Source: Bimastos eiseni (taxonomy: Eukaryota; Annelida; Clitellata; Crassiclitellata; Lumbricidae). Taken from it: a stretch of 64,000 bases of DNA. Position 1 is the first letter of the stretch. Each line of letters starts with the position of its first letter. The notes beneath the pieces were generated by a model. The model had not been told where the DNA came from. It searched no databases and worked only from the letters and a program-made list of their open reading frames with translations. Shown piece after piece: positions 49,901-62,131 of this stretch. The stretch covers positions 23,760,900 through 23,824,899 of the forward strand of contig OY365806.1 in the NCBI GenBank assembly GCA_959347315.1, given 5' to 3'. Made by a program: the position numbers and the translations under genes.

Positions 49901-52900
49901 GACACTAGACTCTACTCGCATTCCTGATCAGCTACACATGAAATTTTATGCAGATTTCAACATGCCTGATTAGGTTGAGTTAGTGACAAACTATTATAAA
50001 GTCTATAAGTTGATAGTAAATTTCACTGAAATACCTCGTCCTCTTCACAGACAAGCAAGGCATGGAGAGCACCAACGGATGCAACGATGGAGACCTGAGA
50101 TGATTCATCTAATGCCCAGCGCAGTAGAAGCACCAATCCGCCATCCAGAAGAGATGGAATCACAGGGGTCGAGAGGCAGTCAAAAAATTCACCTTTTTTT
50201 GCCTAGGTTGAATAACAAACAATTGCTCTGTCTGACAAAATGGCCAAGAGAACACATTCTGTGCAATGTGCAGTTTAAGCATCACAAGTTAAGTCACATT
50301 GTAAGGACCTAAGAACATCTGCTTAGCACTAAACACTGATGTTCCATTTCAAAGTGTTAAGTGGAATAAGAATAAACTTTTGTTAAAAATGCAGTAACAT
50401 AACATGTTAAAAAGTTATAAAAATTCCTCAATATACATTCATTATAATTTGGTGCAATTGTCAGGCTATCAGACATATAATAAAAAATATACCAATGCAA
50501 TATCATGTTTATTTTATCAGACAAAATATTCAGCAAAATAAATGTACCTAAACTTCTCAAGTTAGTTCTTTAAGAACTTCTACAAGGCAAGAAGATGGTA
50601 ACTCCCTCTGATGCAGTACATCTGTCATTACCACTCACCTTTCACTCACAGCCAAACAGGCACAGAAGAGCACATATAATCCACAAAATCTTTATTTAAC
50701 ACTGCAGAGTGCAAAATATATATAAAAAACTGAATCTGCAGTTCAATATCTGTGAATCAGGTAAAGATTTAACTCAAGTAATATCACATTCCTTGAGTTC
50801 CAGTGAAACATACCAAAGCAAACCTTCATAATTGGCTTGTGATTTCTTATATCAACAGAAAGTAACAGAAGTCAGCTGTAAGTCAGATCAGAAGATCAGA
50901 TCAGAAGTCAGATCAGCTGTACAGTACTGACACCAACCATACATTACACATTTGTAGCCACTTACATTTACGATAATGCGACCAATGGTAGTCAACGCAA
51001 TGGCACGTTGTTGTATATTAGTGCTTCTTGCAAGAAGGAACAGTTCCTGCAGTGCATATCCAGCTCTCTGTAACATAAAACACCAGGAACTAAGCACAGC
51101 ACAAAAGCATCACATGAACATCCACTTTCATGAGTTGGAGAATATTTAGAAATAATACAAATTAAACATCACAGATAACTTTGCTGTAAAGCATGAAATA
51201 ATTTATCATGATTCCTATATTTATTTTTCCTTCAACAACCATACATTTTAGTACACACTGGTCACTATGGAGTTACGACATAGACTATCAATGAAGCCTC
51301 TATAAGGATTACTCAACTTCACAATATTCAACATCTAGACCAAGCAACTTTTGGACAATAATTCTATATGTAATAACATATCTGCGTAATACATTGTGCA
51401 ACATAGGTCTTAGTCACTTCTAGGCATATTGGATGCAATTGCTGGGTAACAAGTACATCCAAAGACTGAATAACAGTTAATCATGACAAACACTAATTAT
51501 GATTTCACTGCTTTTCTTTACTTAACAAGTCATGACAACAAAAGAAAAATTTGCCGCAGATGTTGGAAGTCATACCTCTGGTTCTTCTCCATGATGATGC
51601 AGTCCTAGATGAACAGGAATGTCTACTCCTTCAGCTAGTAGCTTTCCAGCAAAGTCAAATCGTGCTGGCCGGCCAGTCTATAATTAGCGGAAAAATCTAG
51701 AACTACTGTTACTCACAAATTGAATTAACACAAATAACTGCTCAACCCTCAAGCGAAATTCCTCCAAATCGTATATTCAAAATGAGAAACTTCTTGTGCA
51801 AAACAGAGGGTACCTACCCTAATACCATACCATATTATCTTGTAGACATAGTTAGTACATGCGATAAAACACACCCAATTTGCAAATGCTAATGTAATGT
51901 AAATATCACAGTACACACACAAATATATAAATATATATATATATACATATATACACACACATATGTATATAATGTACAGGTAAAGTTCCAAGATTGTGCC
52001 ACAGCAATGCAAACACAAAGTCTGAAGCATTAGCATTGGTGCTATAAAACTAATGGTGAGATACCACGGAAATTTCATCTAAAATGAAACTACGTCCTTT
52101 TAAATCATTTTAGAGGTAAAAACAGCCGTTGAAAGGTGCAATAACACACTTATTTAAAATATGATCGTACTAATATATATTTATATTAATGGAATAACAT
52201 AAACAACAATGAAATGGTGTTCCTGTCCTTTACTTTCCAAACATGACTGTGAACTGTAAATTTAAATCTATTTTATCTATTTGAGAAGCTTGTTATATAA
52301 TAACCATAATAAATGCAAATTATATAAATCAGACACATAAAGTACAAGGTAATTCAGTCAATGTAAACTTCTTCTGTTGCCCTGTAGAATAGGGTATATC
52401 AGTTCAGTTGGTCCAAAATATCTAAGAATAATTTAAAAGTATAATGTTCACAGAGACTCTCAGCAGATTTTGAAAGGAAAAAGCGCATATAATACCTAAG
52501 ATACTACATGGTATATCAGTTTGTCCTCTCTCTCTCTCTCTTTGTCTCTCTCTCTCTCTCTCTCTCTGTGTTCCTCTTTGTCTATTACTCTCTTCTCGTT
52601 TTGTCTGCGCATATTTCTTCTTCTTTATGTCTCTCTGAGGCCATGTCCAGTTACCTACACAATTCATGACATCAGCAATACTCAAATGTTCTACAAATCT
52701 GTAATCCTTTACTGATATGCCAGGAAAGAATATCCTATTTCAGTTGAAATCAACTCTTAAAATGATAAAACATATTAAATATGCGTAGAACATGACTCTG
52801 TGCAACTCAAAGTTCAGCTCAAGCACTTTGACATAAAAAAATGTATTAATGTAAACAATAGACCTTCTGATCGTCAGTTGATGGTGGAGGCAGATCTTTC

Positions 52901-55900
52901 ATCCATGCAATTTTTTCATATTCCACCTTATCCATGTGAACCCACTCTGGCTTCGGCTTGACTGGCAACTCATCGATACCTTCAACAACAGTAAGACTCC
53001 ACTTCACTTCAAATGGGTAAATAAGGTTTGGAATAAAAATCACATTGGGAATAACTAGTCATCTAAATAAACAGACAGCATTAGTTAACTAGCTAAGATA
53101 ATGAATTATGATTTAAATCTTCTGAACCTGCTGCCTAATGTTAAGTAAGAAAGGGAATCCATGTTAGCGGGACCCATCGGTCCCTTAGGGTTTTTTCTTT
53201 CCCGATTATCCCTCCTCTCCACATACTACTGTCTTGTTATATATTATCATCATTGTGTTATACTGGTGAAAATAAAAATATTTGGTTATGGTTAACATTG
53301 GTTATGGTTAAATACAAGTCTCATGTACAGCAATGTCCAATTGGCAAAGTATGGTAACAATAGCCAAAAACAATATATCAATTGAAACTTCCACAAGCAC
53401 CCATATACCACATGAACCAAACAAAATAGATGCTATAACAATCGTATTGTTGTATTATTATTGCTGTTCAAGTTAGTCTGCAAAATGATCAAACATTGTT
53501 TGATTCCAGTACTATACACTTGAATGAATAATTAAAGCTAATAGACAGCAATTGACTCTACAAATGTTAAAAAAAACGAATAGGTCCAAGTTCAAATGCA
53601 GAACGTAGTCTGCAGTCCTCACTAATTTCCAAGGTAGTTGCAGCATGTGCTTCTGTATTGGAGGAGCTTTTTGGAGGAGTCTTTTCAGCCAACAAGCTTT
53701 CCTCCTTGCTCTTTTGTTTCCGACTCCTTAAGAAAGATGCCATCATGGACATCAGTGGATCTGCAGGAAAACCAACAAAAGAGCTGAGCTTAGACATCAC
53801 GTTTGTTGTGAATTCGGTATAAGTTCTAACAAGTTTATTTAATTGACTATCCCAACCGCTGAGATCCCTCTTATACATTCCCCAATGATAATTTTCACTT
53901 TGCAATTTTACTTCCTTAAATTCATCCAAGGCAGGAATGAATAAGAATATAACAAATACAGTGGTCATACCACCTTAGCATTTACCACATCACTATACCT
54001 TACTCATTCATTAAACTAATCATCTACTAATCTATTCAGACATTCCCACAATGACCAGAATATAATGTGATTAGTTCACTATATAGTATATACATTATCT
54101 AAACCAGGTTATTTAAAAAAAAATGAAATATAAATTCTTGAAATTTGATATTGCTCTTCTTCCAACATCTTTTGCTCAGAAATGCACAATGCCTCGATGG
54201 CACAATTGCAGTTGTACTGCAGAGCAATTGTGCGCAAAGGACTAGCTCAAGGTCCCTACATAGTGACTCCTCGGACGAGGGTCGAACCCGCTCACTCAGC
54301 AGAGTCAGTGCACACTGAGTGCTACGGTCTGACAGCTCTAACCAATCAGCCACTGTACCACAAAAGCTAGACTCACATACTCAATCGTCAACCCATCCAA
54401 CCAGTGATCCCAGTTGCTTACCAGATGAGTCGAGAATTTCTTGTTGTACTGCTAGAATCTGCTCTTCTGTCATTCCAGCCAACCTCTCCCTGTTCTCCCT
54501 GTCAATCTTCCACGTGTCGCTTGCATCGTCACTACCTTTCCAGTCCATCTTCGGTGGTTCCTGTGTCTCTGCTGACTCTTTAGGTATCTGAGTCGACTCA
54601 CTTGCCACTGAATCACATGTCTCCATTGCCTCAGGCGTCTCTGCCGATTTCAAACGAGTCAAGCCAAATCGACTTAAGTTGGATCGCTCAAACTGCTGAG
54701 CAAAGATACTTTTCCTCCTTCCATGTTGAACAACTGGAGCTAAGTCCTAGGAAAGACAACATCAACACACGATCACAACTGCCTGATGCAGCAAACACAA
54801 ACTTTAAAAATATCGATTAAACTCACCAAATGCCTGTACACAGTGCAACTCTGTTGAAACTCATAACAACGACTGCTAAATAAGGGAAAACTATTATATA
54901 GCTGAATGAAGTTATAGCAAGAACTGAACATTTAAGACCTAAGTTTCAGATAAACTTAACACCGATCTGGCATTCGTCTAAAACTTAGTGGCATGTTGTG
55001 TTACGTATCAATGCTTGGACTTGATAGGATACAAACTCTTAACCTCAATTGACTTCCCAGCCACCTTTTTACTGAATGCATGGTCAACAATACTTGTCAA
55101 ACTCTTTGACTCTGTCAGCTACCAATTAAACCTTCGATATTATTGTCTTTTTTCATGTACGTAGACATCCTCCTTCAAACCCCCTTCCTAAGTTTGATTC
55201 GATTCTCGACTACTACGGTCTTTGTCTTGATGTCTGAATCAAGATGAGAGGTTCGCTCCCCATAAAGAATGGGGTCACATAAGAATATCAATGTACTTAC
55301 AAATATTTAACTGTAAATTCTTACTATATAATTACTTACAAACATTTATACACCTGCTTGTAATTCTATATATCAGCAGGTAAACAACAGAAAATTAATA
55401 CAAATTGAACTAAACCAAATCAATCTATCGAATGATATTCCGATATCCATCAATTAAGATGCTTAAAAGCAATTATATGGCGTATTTATAAATCGACACA
55501 GAACCAAAAATAATAATTTAAAAAAGCATGCGACTCATCTACAACATGAGTGCATTTGCAGGGTATTAAGTTATATTAACTTGTACTTCATAAAAACAAA
55601 CAAGCATCAAAATTGACAAATTCTTAGTTCACAAGGACCCTTCATACCTTATATAGAGGTTGCTCAGATTGTGAATTAAACATATGTTAGTCAAAGCACA
55701 AACATGATAGCAAAGACATTACAGGTTGTTTCATGAACAAATTAAAACAAATTACATCAAACTTTACAACTGAAATCAGTAGCTTGATAAGAACTAATAA
55801 ATCAGATCAAATAAAGTATATACCTCATCACGAACTGGAGCCACAGGAAATCCGCTTACAGCAAATAGTTGATCCACAGCCACAGTTGAATTATTTCCTG

Positions 55901-57308
55901 AATCTCGTTCCTACACAAATCAATATTAACTTGCAAAATAGATCAGTTATATCGTTTGGAATAAACTGCAAAAATGTAATTACTGTAAACACACAATTAT
56001 ATATTTCTCAAGAACTAGTCAACAATACAGACACATTGGGTTAACTGCCCATTTTCAGTGGATTTGTCACATTCCCAGTATGTCACTGAGACCAGACCTG
56101 CACACTCAAGAAATTTTATAGCTCTATTAACCTTAACTTGAAACAAATGTCATGCACATCAACATGTTATTTTTAATTTATTTATAATCAACATAAAACA
56201 CACAATGATCAATGCCAGGGACAAAATCACAGCAGACCACCCCACAACAATGTCATTTTCAAATAAAATGGAAAAATGTCATAACAGTCAGTACAGTATG
56301 TTATAGACAGCACAATTTATTACATGTCTTCAGGCACCAATTATATGCACATTTATAATTGCACAGTTTACAGTCCTGATTGTAGAGCTCATTAATTTTA
56401 TTGAACAATTAAATCCCTTACAAAATTGTAAACAAATGTCAATAATGCATATATTAAGACATCTTTAAATGTCAAAATGATTTCTTCACACAGACTTGTA
56501 TCTCAACCAAGCGTTTTATAGGTTTATCACTATTCAGCAATGATATACATGTAATCCATGGAGACCTCAAAGTAAAACTGAAGAAACCGTTTCACACTTA
56601 GTTGTCACATTAGTTTTGCAAAAGCTGAGAGACTGCCTAGACAATAATTGTAATATCATGTCAAAAAAAAAATATCCAAACAAAGATCTGCCTGTATTTG
56701 TGTCAAGAAGTGTAGCAGAACAGTGTCTAACATTATATGCTATTCAAAATGCTCTTCACGAAATACTAACAAAAATGCCTTTGAAGAACGTATCAGCAGG
56801 CAGTGAATGATCTGAAACAAAAAGTTGAAAATAACAAGCACCTTTTATCGGTAAGAATCTCACAAAAGTGCTGTCAAATGAAACCAATAATATCCTATGT
56901 CCTGGCAAGTATTGACACAATATTAACCAAGTGTATGCATTATAGGATGTAAATATCAACTAAGTACAAGACTCTATAATAACTGTACATGCATGCATGC
57001 AGTTATAATTGAATTGATGCACACAGTCAGCAACACAGTTGCAAAGTTCATCAAAGCTCAGATACCTCAATTTAAGCTATGTGCTCAAAACTCTTATAAG
57101 AATTCTTTTATGTGAAACTTCCTTCACAAATATGCCATTGAAGGCTGAATAATGAATAACAATGTTACGTGCACGAGTACAAGAATTCATGTAAATTCAC
57201 ATCATGCAAAGTCTTTTGAAAGCAAGCTCTCAGAATGTTAGGAACTAGTACCTGTCATCTGCTCATTTGACTCCTCTGCTCTCTTTGCCTTCTTTGGTGA
57301 TGACATTG
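30986..57308 (-). CDS. RPAP1: RPAP1, RNA polymerase II-associated protein 1 (partial model)
   Basis: Factor for assembly, nuclear import and Mediator contact of RNA polymerase II. Exons, 5' to 3': 57252-57308, 55824-55910, 54422-54746, 53623-53760, 52864-52979, 51576-51677, 50966-51067, 50035-50202, 49511-49651, 48395-48529, 47753-47825, 47025-47122, 44915-45016, 44239-44400, 40333-40531, 38996-39142, 38343-38494, 37512-37721, 35759-35922, 33714-33846, 32838-33003, 31721-31945, 30986-31114; ~1110 codons (human 1393). Diagnostic stretches: [19 protein letters not shown] (RPAP1_N), [30 protein letters not shown] (RPAP1_C), [17 protein letters not shown] and, near the end, [12 protein letters not shown]...LPLQQRHSV. 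Junction phases agree except 57252/55824 and 47025/44915, where a small exon is missing at each. A piece before 35922 and sequence between 40.5 and 44.2 kb may also be absent. Intron 39142-38494 uses a GC donor. The true start lies upstream of 57308. Confidence 0.95.
31500..31690 (+). mobile_element. 3' end of a CR1/L2-like retrotransposon
   Basis: The plus strand reads [14 protein letters not shown] and, after frame breaks, ends GAGGCGCTATATAAATTGC with an ATTGATAGAGTGATTGAT tail. It shares this 3' motif with fragments near 35530 and 60870. It overlaps the 3' end of the RPAP1 intron between 31114 and 31721. Confidence 0.65.
33937..34987. mobile_element. ~1 kb inverted-repeat DNA element in an RPAP1 intron
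   Basis: The left end GGGGTCATTGCACAATTATG and right end (complement GGGATCATTGTATAATTATG) form ~26 bp inverted repeats, each followed inward by CGTTAC/ATAACGTTT-rich blocks (33990-34050; 34865-34970). Possible TA target duplication. Superfamily not assigned; no transposase seen. Confidence 0.75.
35440..35590 (+). mobile_element. short retrotransposon 3' tail
   Basis: GAGGTGCTTTATAAATAG followed by a short imperfect tail resembles the GAGGCGCTATATAAAT ends at 31500-31690 and 60850-60935. The upstream part is too decayed to read. Confidence 0.35.
36440..37240 (+). mobile_element. decayed retrotransposon-like segment in an RPAP1 intron
   Basis: The plus strand reads [19 protein letters not shown], like the end of a LINE ORF2 (normally 'W-N-x-L-P'). 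Further on is the stem GGACCGTCGGTCC (37040-37052), also present as GGGACCCATCGGTCCC at 53170. The 100-codon open frame starting at 36448 has no recognised relative. A 27-30 bp unit is tandemly duplicated at 36888-36950. Confidence 0.35.
39224..39583. mobile_element. hAT-type element, family B copy 2 (internally deleted)
   Basis: A 360 bp element in an RPAP1 intron, reverse oriented to the copy at 23327. Ends CAGGGCTGTTAACA and ATTAACAGCCCTG; flanks ACTAGGCC and ACTAAGCT match 6 of 8. It keeps the TATCGCGATA palindrome block on the right (39480-39575). The middle is a (TA)n run at 39299-39352. Confidence 0.85.
39656..39806. repeat. 32 bp minisatellite, 4.7 copies
   Basis: The unit starts GTTGTCCAAGCCAACTCAAC and ends ATGGAGCACCAT. 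Copies are essentially identical, so the array is young. Each unit contains CCATGTTG and CAACATGG as an inverted pair. It sits ~70 bp from the hAT element, in an RPAP1 intron, and is not coding. Confidence 0.95.
43330..43560 (-). mobile_element. LINE ORF2 C-terminal remnant
   Basis: The minus strand reads [19 protein letters not shown] and [12 protein letters not shown], the usual end of a non-LTR retrotransposon reverse transcriptase protein (FKKxLKTHLF pattern). It is in an RPAP1 intron. Upstream frames toward 43.8 kb are broken. Confidence 0.5.
43834..43899. repeat. (TA)n microsatellite, 66 bp
   Basis: An uninterrupted TA dinucleotide run in an RPAP1 intron. Confidence 0.98.
45262..45408 (+). 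mobile_element. hAT-type MITE, family A copy 2
   Basis: 147 bp, highly similar to the reverse complement of 10296-10446. Ends CAGGGGCGGCGATCCCG and the complement of CAGATGCGGCAATCTCG; flanks TTTCAATA (45254-45261) and TTTTAATA (45409-45416) match 7 of 8. It lies in the RPAP1 intron where a small exon was not found. Confidence 0.88.
48614..49016. mobile_element. hAT-type element rich in GGTCTCG motifs (family D)
   Basis: 403 bp with a perfect 8-bp duplication ACCAACAT (48606-48613 and 49017-49024). Ends CAGAGTTGTATG and CATACAACACTG. The subterminal DNA has repeated GTCTCGGTCTCG-type motifs at both ends. It lies in an RPAP1 intron. Confidence 0.9.
49093..49281 (-). other. possible cassette exon of RPAP1
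   Basis: 63 open codons on the minus strand lie between a good acceptor (TTTGTAG) and donor (GTG/GTAAGC), in phase 0 at both sides, so inclusion would keep the RPAP1 frame between exons 49511-49651 and 48395-48529. The peptide ([15 protein letters not shown]...[15 protein letters not shown]...) has no counterpart I know in RPAP1, whose flanking exons join naturally without it. It could be alternative, lineage-specific or spurious. Confidence 0.35.
52524..52567. repeat. (TC)n microsatellite
   Basis: A CT/TC run with one TTTG interruption, in an RPAP1 intron. Confidence 0.95.
53155..53315 (+). mobile_element. 3' tail of a non-LTR retrotransposon with GGTTAT repeats
   Basis: Starts near the hairpin GGGACCCATCGGTCCC and ends AATAAAAATATTTGGTTATGG plus degenerate GGTTAT units. 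The end matches that of the 5962-6310 copy (minus strand). In an RPAP1 intron. Confidence 0.5.
54208..54362 (-). mobile_element. tRNA-derived SINE, copy 2
   Basis: On the minus strand it begins GTGGTACAGTGGCTGATTGG with an A-box-like region, followed ~50 bp later by a good B box GGGTTCGACCC, and ends GCGCACAATTGCTCTGCAG. It lacks the folded arms and tail of a working tRNA gene. It ends 60 bp from RPAP1 exon 54422-54746. Related to 15202-15328. Confidence 0.82.
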
Positions 57309-59939
57309 CTAAAATTTGACAATTCATTTCATCAAATACAATTATCAATAATTTATGAACAGCATGTTATGTCTTAAATCATTTATACTCAACAGTGCAA
57401 TAAGAGCAGCTGCTATGAATAAATGGCTGGCTATTGACAAATGTCTATCCAGCATTGAACCAATGAATATTGGTCTTGGTGATATTCACACATCATCATA
57501 TCTTCTAGAATCAATCATTGAATGCAATCATCTGCTGAAAATAGTCATTCAGCTGTCACTATTGCTGGTTAACAATGTAACCTGAACCATGCTGAACATG
57601 GTGTCAATCATCAACAATAAAATAATATCACTGGTTGCAATCCACGTGCACATGAGAGCCCACCGGTGCTGATTTATCCAGTCCACTTAGCATTATTTAC
57701 GTACAGATGAACATATATTTCCTTATAAATGAACTCATTGCCTTTCAAAAATCTAACAAAATTTTATTTAGTGAATGCCTTTGATACATAAATAAGTACC
57801 ACAAAATGTTCAGTTAATAACATAGGCCTATAAACTGCTTCCCAACATGGGGATAGTTGTGGTGATTTAAACCATGGCAGCATTAAAGGCCTTCACACCA
57901 GTCATACTGAGAAAAAGTACTTCACTGTAACAGGTCTTCCCTTACACTGTATCTTAATAACTAACGAACAAATCCAGTGAGCAAACAATGTCAAATGAAC
58001 ACCACAAGGTAATGAAAATTTTAGCGAATTTACTTATTTATAGTTTGTAGTTTGAGCAGCAACTATACTTCTATTTACATCACAATTTTTGTAATCAATC
58101 TAACTGAATATAACATCAACTTAAACTGTGTTTTTTCCTCACACAGGAATAATTATTTACGTCAATCCAACTTCCATTTAAGCAAGAATTCTTTTCATCT
58201 ATCCAACTTCCATTATATCAAATATAATCACACACTGACACCCGGTTTATCCATACAATGGTCAATGAGCAATAATTAAATTCGCTATTTAAACGAATCA
58301 CAATTTCAATAAGTTTAGAATTTTGAACTTTAAAAAGCAAAAGCCTTTAAAAACAAAACATTTGACTTTCGAGAATTTCTAGTTTTTTTAATTTAAAAAA
58401 CCTAGGTTTATGACCCTCAGTCAGTCAGTAAAACCTCTTGGTTGGACGTAGCTTTCAAACTTCTCGCAACTGATTCTGTAGATATGACAGATTCCTAATG
58501 GGCCGCATGATTTTAAACTGCCCGCATTACGCTTACCACTTTATTATCGTTCAGTTGCATTCGTCGCAAGAATTCAGTACGACTGTGAAGGCATAAAGTG
58601 TTATACTACACTACACAAAACTAACACATTATTATAATCAGATAACGGAGTAAAATGTAGTGTTGTATGACAATGAAATAACCACTACTTGTTTACACTC
58701 ACTGCACCAAACCAAGTCGTCTAACCAAAGATATTATATTGTTCTAACTTGCATTGACACAAAAGATGTTAGAGTCGTAGGCTGAAAAAAATGAGAAGGA
58801 GAAGAAGTGGGTTTAGAGACGTCTCTTGAGTCTTGACAGCAATCATGGTGCACATTCGTTTATTTCGAAAGAAAACAATCTGACAATAACGCATAAATGC
58901 TAACAGTATTGACAGTGAACGATCCAAGTAGCTAGAATTGAATAAAACAAATTAGTAGGCCCTATATATTAATTTTTTTCACATAATTATAATGATTTGG
59001 TCTTTGACGTCCTACCTTCATGATAACTCTAGTAGAATTCCATGTTCATTTCTTGTTCATTCCTTAATTTTCAAGACTCTGGCCGAGGTCTACCGAGGTG
59101 TTATTCAGTTCACACATCACAGCGGGTTCTTCAATTGATCATAACGTTGACTTTACTTCTCACATCAGCAACACAACTACAATATTTAAACCATCACTGT
59201 CTATATTTTAGGTTGCCCCGACCAACCTGAGGTTTTCTGCACTCTGGTGTCTACTTTATCTGCAAGGACCTCCTCGCGGCCTTATGGTTATTCCGAGGGT
59301 GAGCTGGCCTAGACCAGGGAGTTTTCCTAATGTTAGCCTCTTAGCAGAGAACTGTCTTCTACTGTAGTTTCTGCTGCTTCAATTTCTAGTCCTGTCACCT
59401 TTTCCGTTCCGGAGACGCATGCAGACTATGTGTACATTTACATGTAGTCATTTACGACCGCTCGATTCTAGCAACGACCCCAATTAAAATTGTGTAAATT
59501 TGTGGCGACATCTATTACCGTACTGATCGAGTTGTCATGACGTCATGCGGTCTTTGAATGTGGGAAGTTCAGATCGAACAGCGTTTGGGTTCTGTTTATT
59601 TCAATTAGAAAGCTTCAGATTAATGTAGTCTACTATTCTCAAGTTGAACCACTTATTTTTTAAAACTGTTTTGGTTGAGTGGTGTATCTTTGTTCTACAT
59701 GCAGATAATTTCGTAAATTTCAAACTCGCGCACCGTGGCGCTTCCAAATAGCCAATCGACGAACATTCTACAGCAATATTACTGTTGCAGCCAGCTGTGA
59801 GTTTTGATCATAGGAATTCATGGATGTTTTCACGTAATTAGCAAATGTTGTTGCGGTGCCGGACTTCTGCGGCTCAGTTAGCTACATCGGTAAGATCGTA
59901 CGCAGGTGTCACGCTGCTCATGCATGCACCTCTGCCGCT
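57309..59939. other. upstream RPAP1 region and intergenic DNA
   Basis: The RPAP1 start exon and promoter should lie here on the minus strand, since the 57252-57308 exon begins at an acceptor, but neither was recognised. A donor-like junction at about 58535 (minus) follows ATGCAACTGAACGATAATAA and is one unproven candidate. No other gene was seen. Confidence 0.4.
59538..59545. promoter_or_regulatory. candidate CRE site
   Basis: A perfect TGACGTCA palindrome (CREB/ATF consensus) in a less AT-rich stretch upstream of RPAP1 and 2.6 kb before the ADAM10-like gene. Function is inference. Confidence 0.3.
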
Positions 59940-60115
59940 CTAGGATATGCCTAGACCACGCGGACCGTATTCTCACATCCAAAGACAACTCTCAATTTAT
60001 ACCCAGAGCATAATGAAAAATTTCTAGTTGTTGAATTGTAGTTACTTTCATTGTCACTCATGTTAGAATTTCTGCATTTTTGTCAGCTTATTTTCTTTCG
60101 AAATACATGAATATA
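59940..60115 (+). mobile_element. 3' fragment of a non-LTR retrotransposon
   Basis: Shares CCAAAGACAACTC, TTCATTGTCACTCATGTTAG and TTTCTGCATTTTTGTCAG with the fragment at 12580-12990 in the same order and spacing, so both are copies of one family truncated to the 3' end. Confidence 0.6.
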
Positions 60116-60849
60116 GAGCCTACTACTCGTGCCGAAATTCACTTCCTTCCCGATACTGGTTTAGACACAATTGTTATTTAAAATTGTGATTGGTCAATCA
60201 CGCAATCATAATCGACTGTCTGTGTATGTCATCGGTCATGTTGGTTGATTGATCCATTGCCGTGTCATTTTGGTTAATGTTTTCATCAATATGCAGAATT
60301 TACTTAGTAACTTCTAACATGTTGGAGTCTTGTAGTGTTTGGTTTGCATACTGAACAGATTCGTCAGCTTTGTCAGTGGTTTTGTAAATTGAGTAGGCCT
60401 GCATCAGACTATCCCTTCACTATAGGGTTGAGTCTCAGTCATGTAGACCATGTACGCCTCCTGTAGCCGAGTGTTTTTGTCTTGGCCAAGGGCGACTGAC
60501 CTCGACTGAATGTCATGGGTGCCTATTTAACATACTGACCAACACATGACGAATGCATTTTTTACATCCTGCTTGAGCTTCGACAAATATCTGGACATGG
60601 ATCATCTTCCACCAGTGAGGGACTACCGTCGACATTGTCGCCTTGTCTGTGAGCGCTGCTGACAGAAGTCGCTCTACGCTATTGATGCCACTTAGCCCAG
60701 ATTCTCTGAGCATCCATGCCATATGTCAGCTGTTGATGGGAATTCATTTGCTGGTTCCAACTTCCACACTTGTGCATGGGTCCACCACTGGTGACCCTTT
60801 TCAACTTACTGCGCATAGTTTTGCTTACTGATGTATTTCATTCGTTCAT

Positions 60850-60935
60850 AATTACCTTTAACATTTTTCCCAGCACAAGAGCGCCTCTGAACAGATATCT
60901 TGAACAGGTGCTATATAAAAGCTTGATTACTGACA
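60850..60935 (+). mobile_element. CR1/L2-like 3' tail
   Basis: GAGCGCCTCTGAACAGATAT then TTGAACAGGTGCTATATAAA match the 31634-31680 tail, with a following TTGATTACTGACAGT. A ~26 bp sequence (CTCTACGCTATTGATGCC...) at 60665 recurs at 60942 on either side and may be an old target duplication. Confidence 0.5.
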
Positions 60936-62131
60936 GTAATCACTCTACCCTATCGATGCAACTTTAGCCAGAGTTACATTGCACTACATACTTTGTTTTC
61001 TTGAATGTTTCTGTCTCATTACAAAGAGCAGCAACTCTGCTGAGATGATATTACCAATGTGAACTCGAAAACATGAAGAAATAAGCTTCACTTGATGAAA
61101 GGCTGCTCACAACAGCAATTGTTAATAAAATTTGCATTGATGTGCATAAGATATAACTAAATATTTGTGGTCAGCAAAATTTTATCTTGTAAGTTTGTTT
61201 GGACAATTTAGTAAAAATTTCATCAAAATCAAGAGTAAAATTATTCGCTTTAACCCTCATTTTTGTGCCCTGTTTCTTTTGTGCCCATTTGACATGTCCA
61301 TCTCTGCCCCTTGCTATGCCTCTGCCAGACCATATATTGCAGTCAGTCTATAAATAATTCTCACTTATAGTAGTTAAGTAAAAGTCCTCATCAAATTTTG
61401 CTTAGGTGAATGTGAACAAGTATTTTGTAAAGTAATGCTGTTATGTTAATTAATGCTATCCCAGTACAAACTGGGCTCAAGGTTACCTCATTTTATTACA
61501 TCTGACCCAAGACACCATGCCTATTTTCAATCAGTGAAGAGGACTGAAGACAATTGGATCTCCTCATGTATAAATTTTATGGGTTCTAATGACAGGCTGC
61601 ATTTCCAGAGGCTTCCATAACAAAATTGTAGGAACAATTAAACTGTTTTTTGTCAAGTTTCCAGCACTGCTTTAATGCAGCAAACCTAGTGAAGATTGTA
61701 AAGTCTTCATCACTAGGTCATGCCATAGATTGACTTTCAAACAGAACTGGCTGCATAATTATACACCTGATTAATGGAACTGTGAAAGTTGAAATTAAAA
61801 CCAGATGAACAAAGTCTGAACCAGTGATTATAGAATTAAATTGGATAGGTTACCTCCAGCATGATAGCACACCTCTGGAAGCTTACACCCTGACATAATG
61901 ATTGGGCTGATATTATATATTGTGATTGTCTTCCAAACAGGCATCTGTTACATTTAATGATACATGTTTCTGAGTTTCTATTTGATCTGGGTTGTATTTA
62001 ATTAAGTTGGCACGTTCTGCTGTTTGTTATTAATGTACTCCTTTGTAAAATATTTCTATATGATAGACATTGTTATTTACTGGTAAATGTCAATTATTTT
62101 GTGAGTTCATTTAGATATTGAAACAGCATTC
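60936..62131 (+). other. 5' flank of the ADAM10-like gene
   Basis: AT-rich, no coding signal. A hairpin with arms CCTAGTGA/TCACTAGG lies at 61685-61718. No clear TATA-plus-initiator pair was assigned. Confidence 0.4.

Noticed and set aside
52422..52715. Arg-Glu and Ser-Leu repeat peptides on both strands
   Set aside because: Translations of the (TC)n microsatellite.
53761..53968. About 69 open codons upstream of and in frame with RPAP1 exon 53623-53760
   Set aside because: A strong CTGCAG acceptor at 53761 joins perfectly to the 54422 exon and reproduces the family sequence. The extension is intronic.
54208..54362. Functional tRNA gene
   Set aside because: The A-to-B box spacing is too long and the cloverleaf arms do not pair. 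It is a SINE head.
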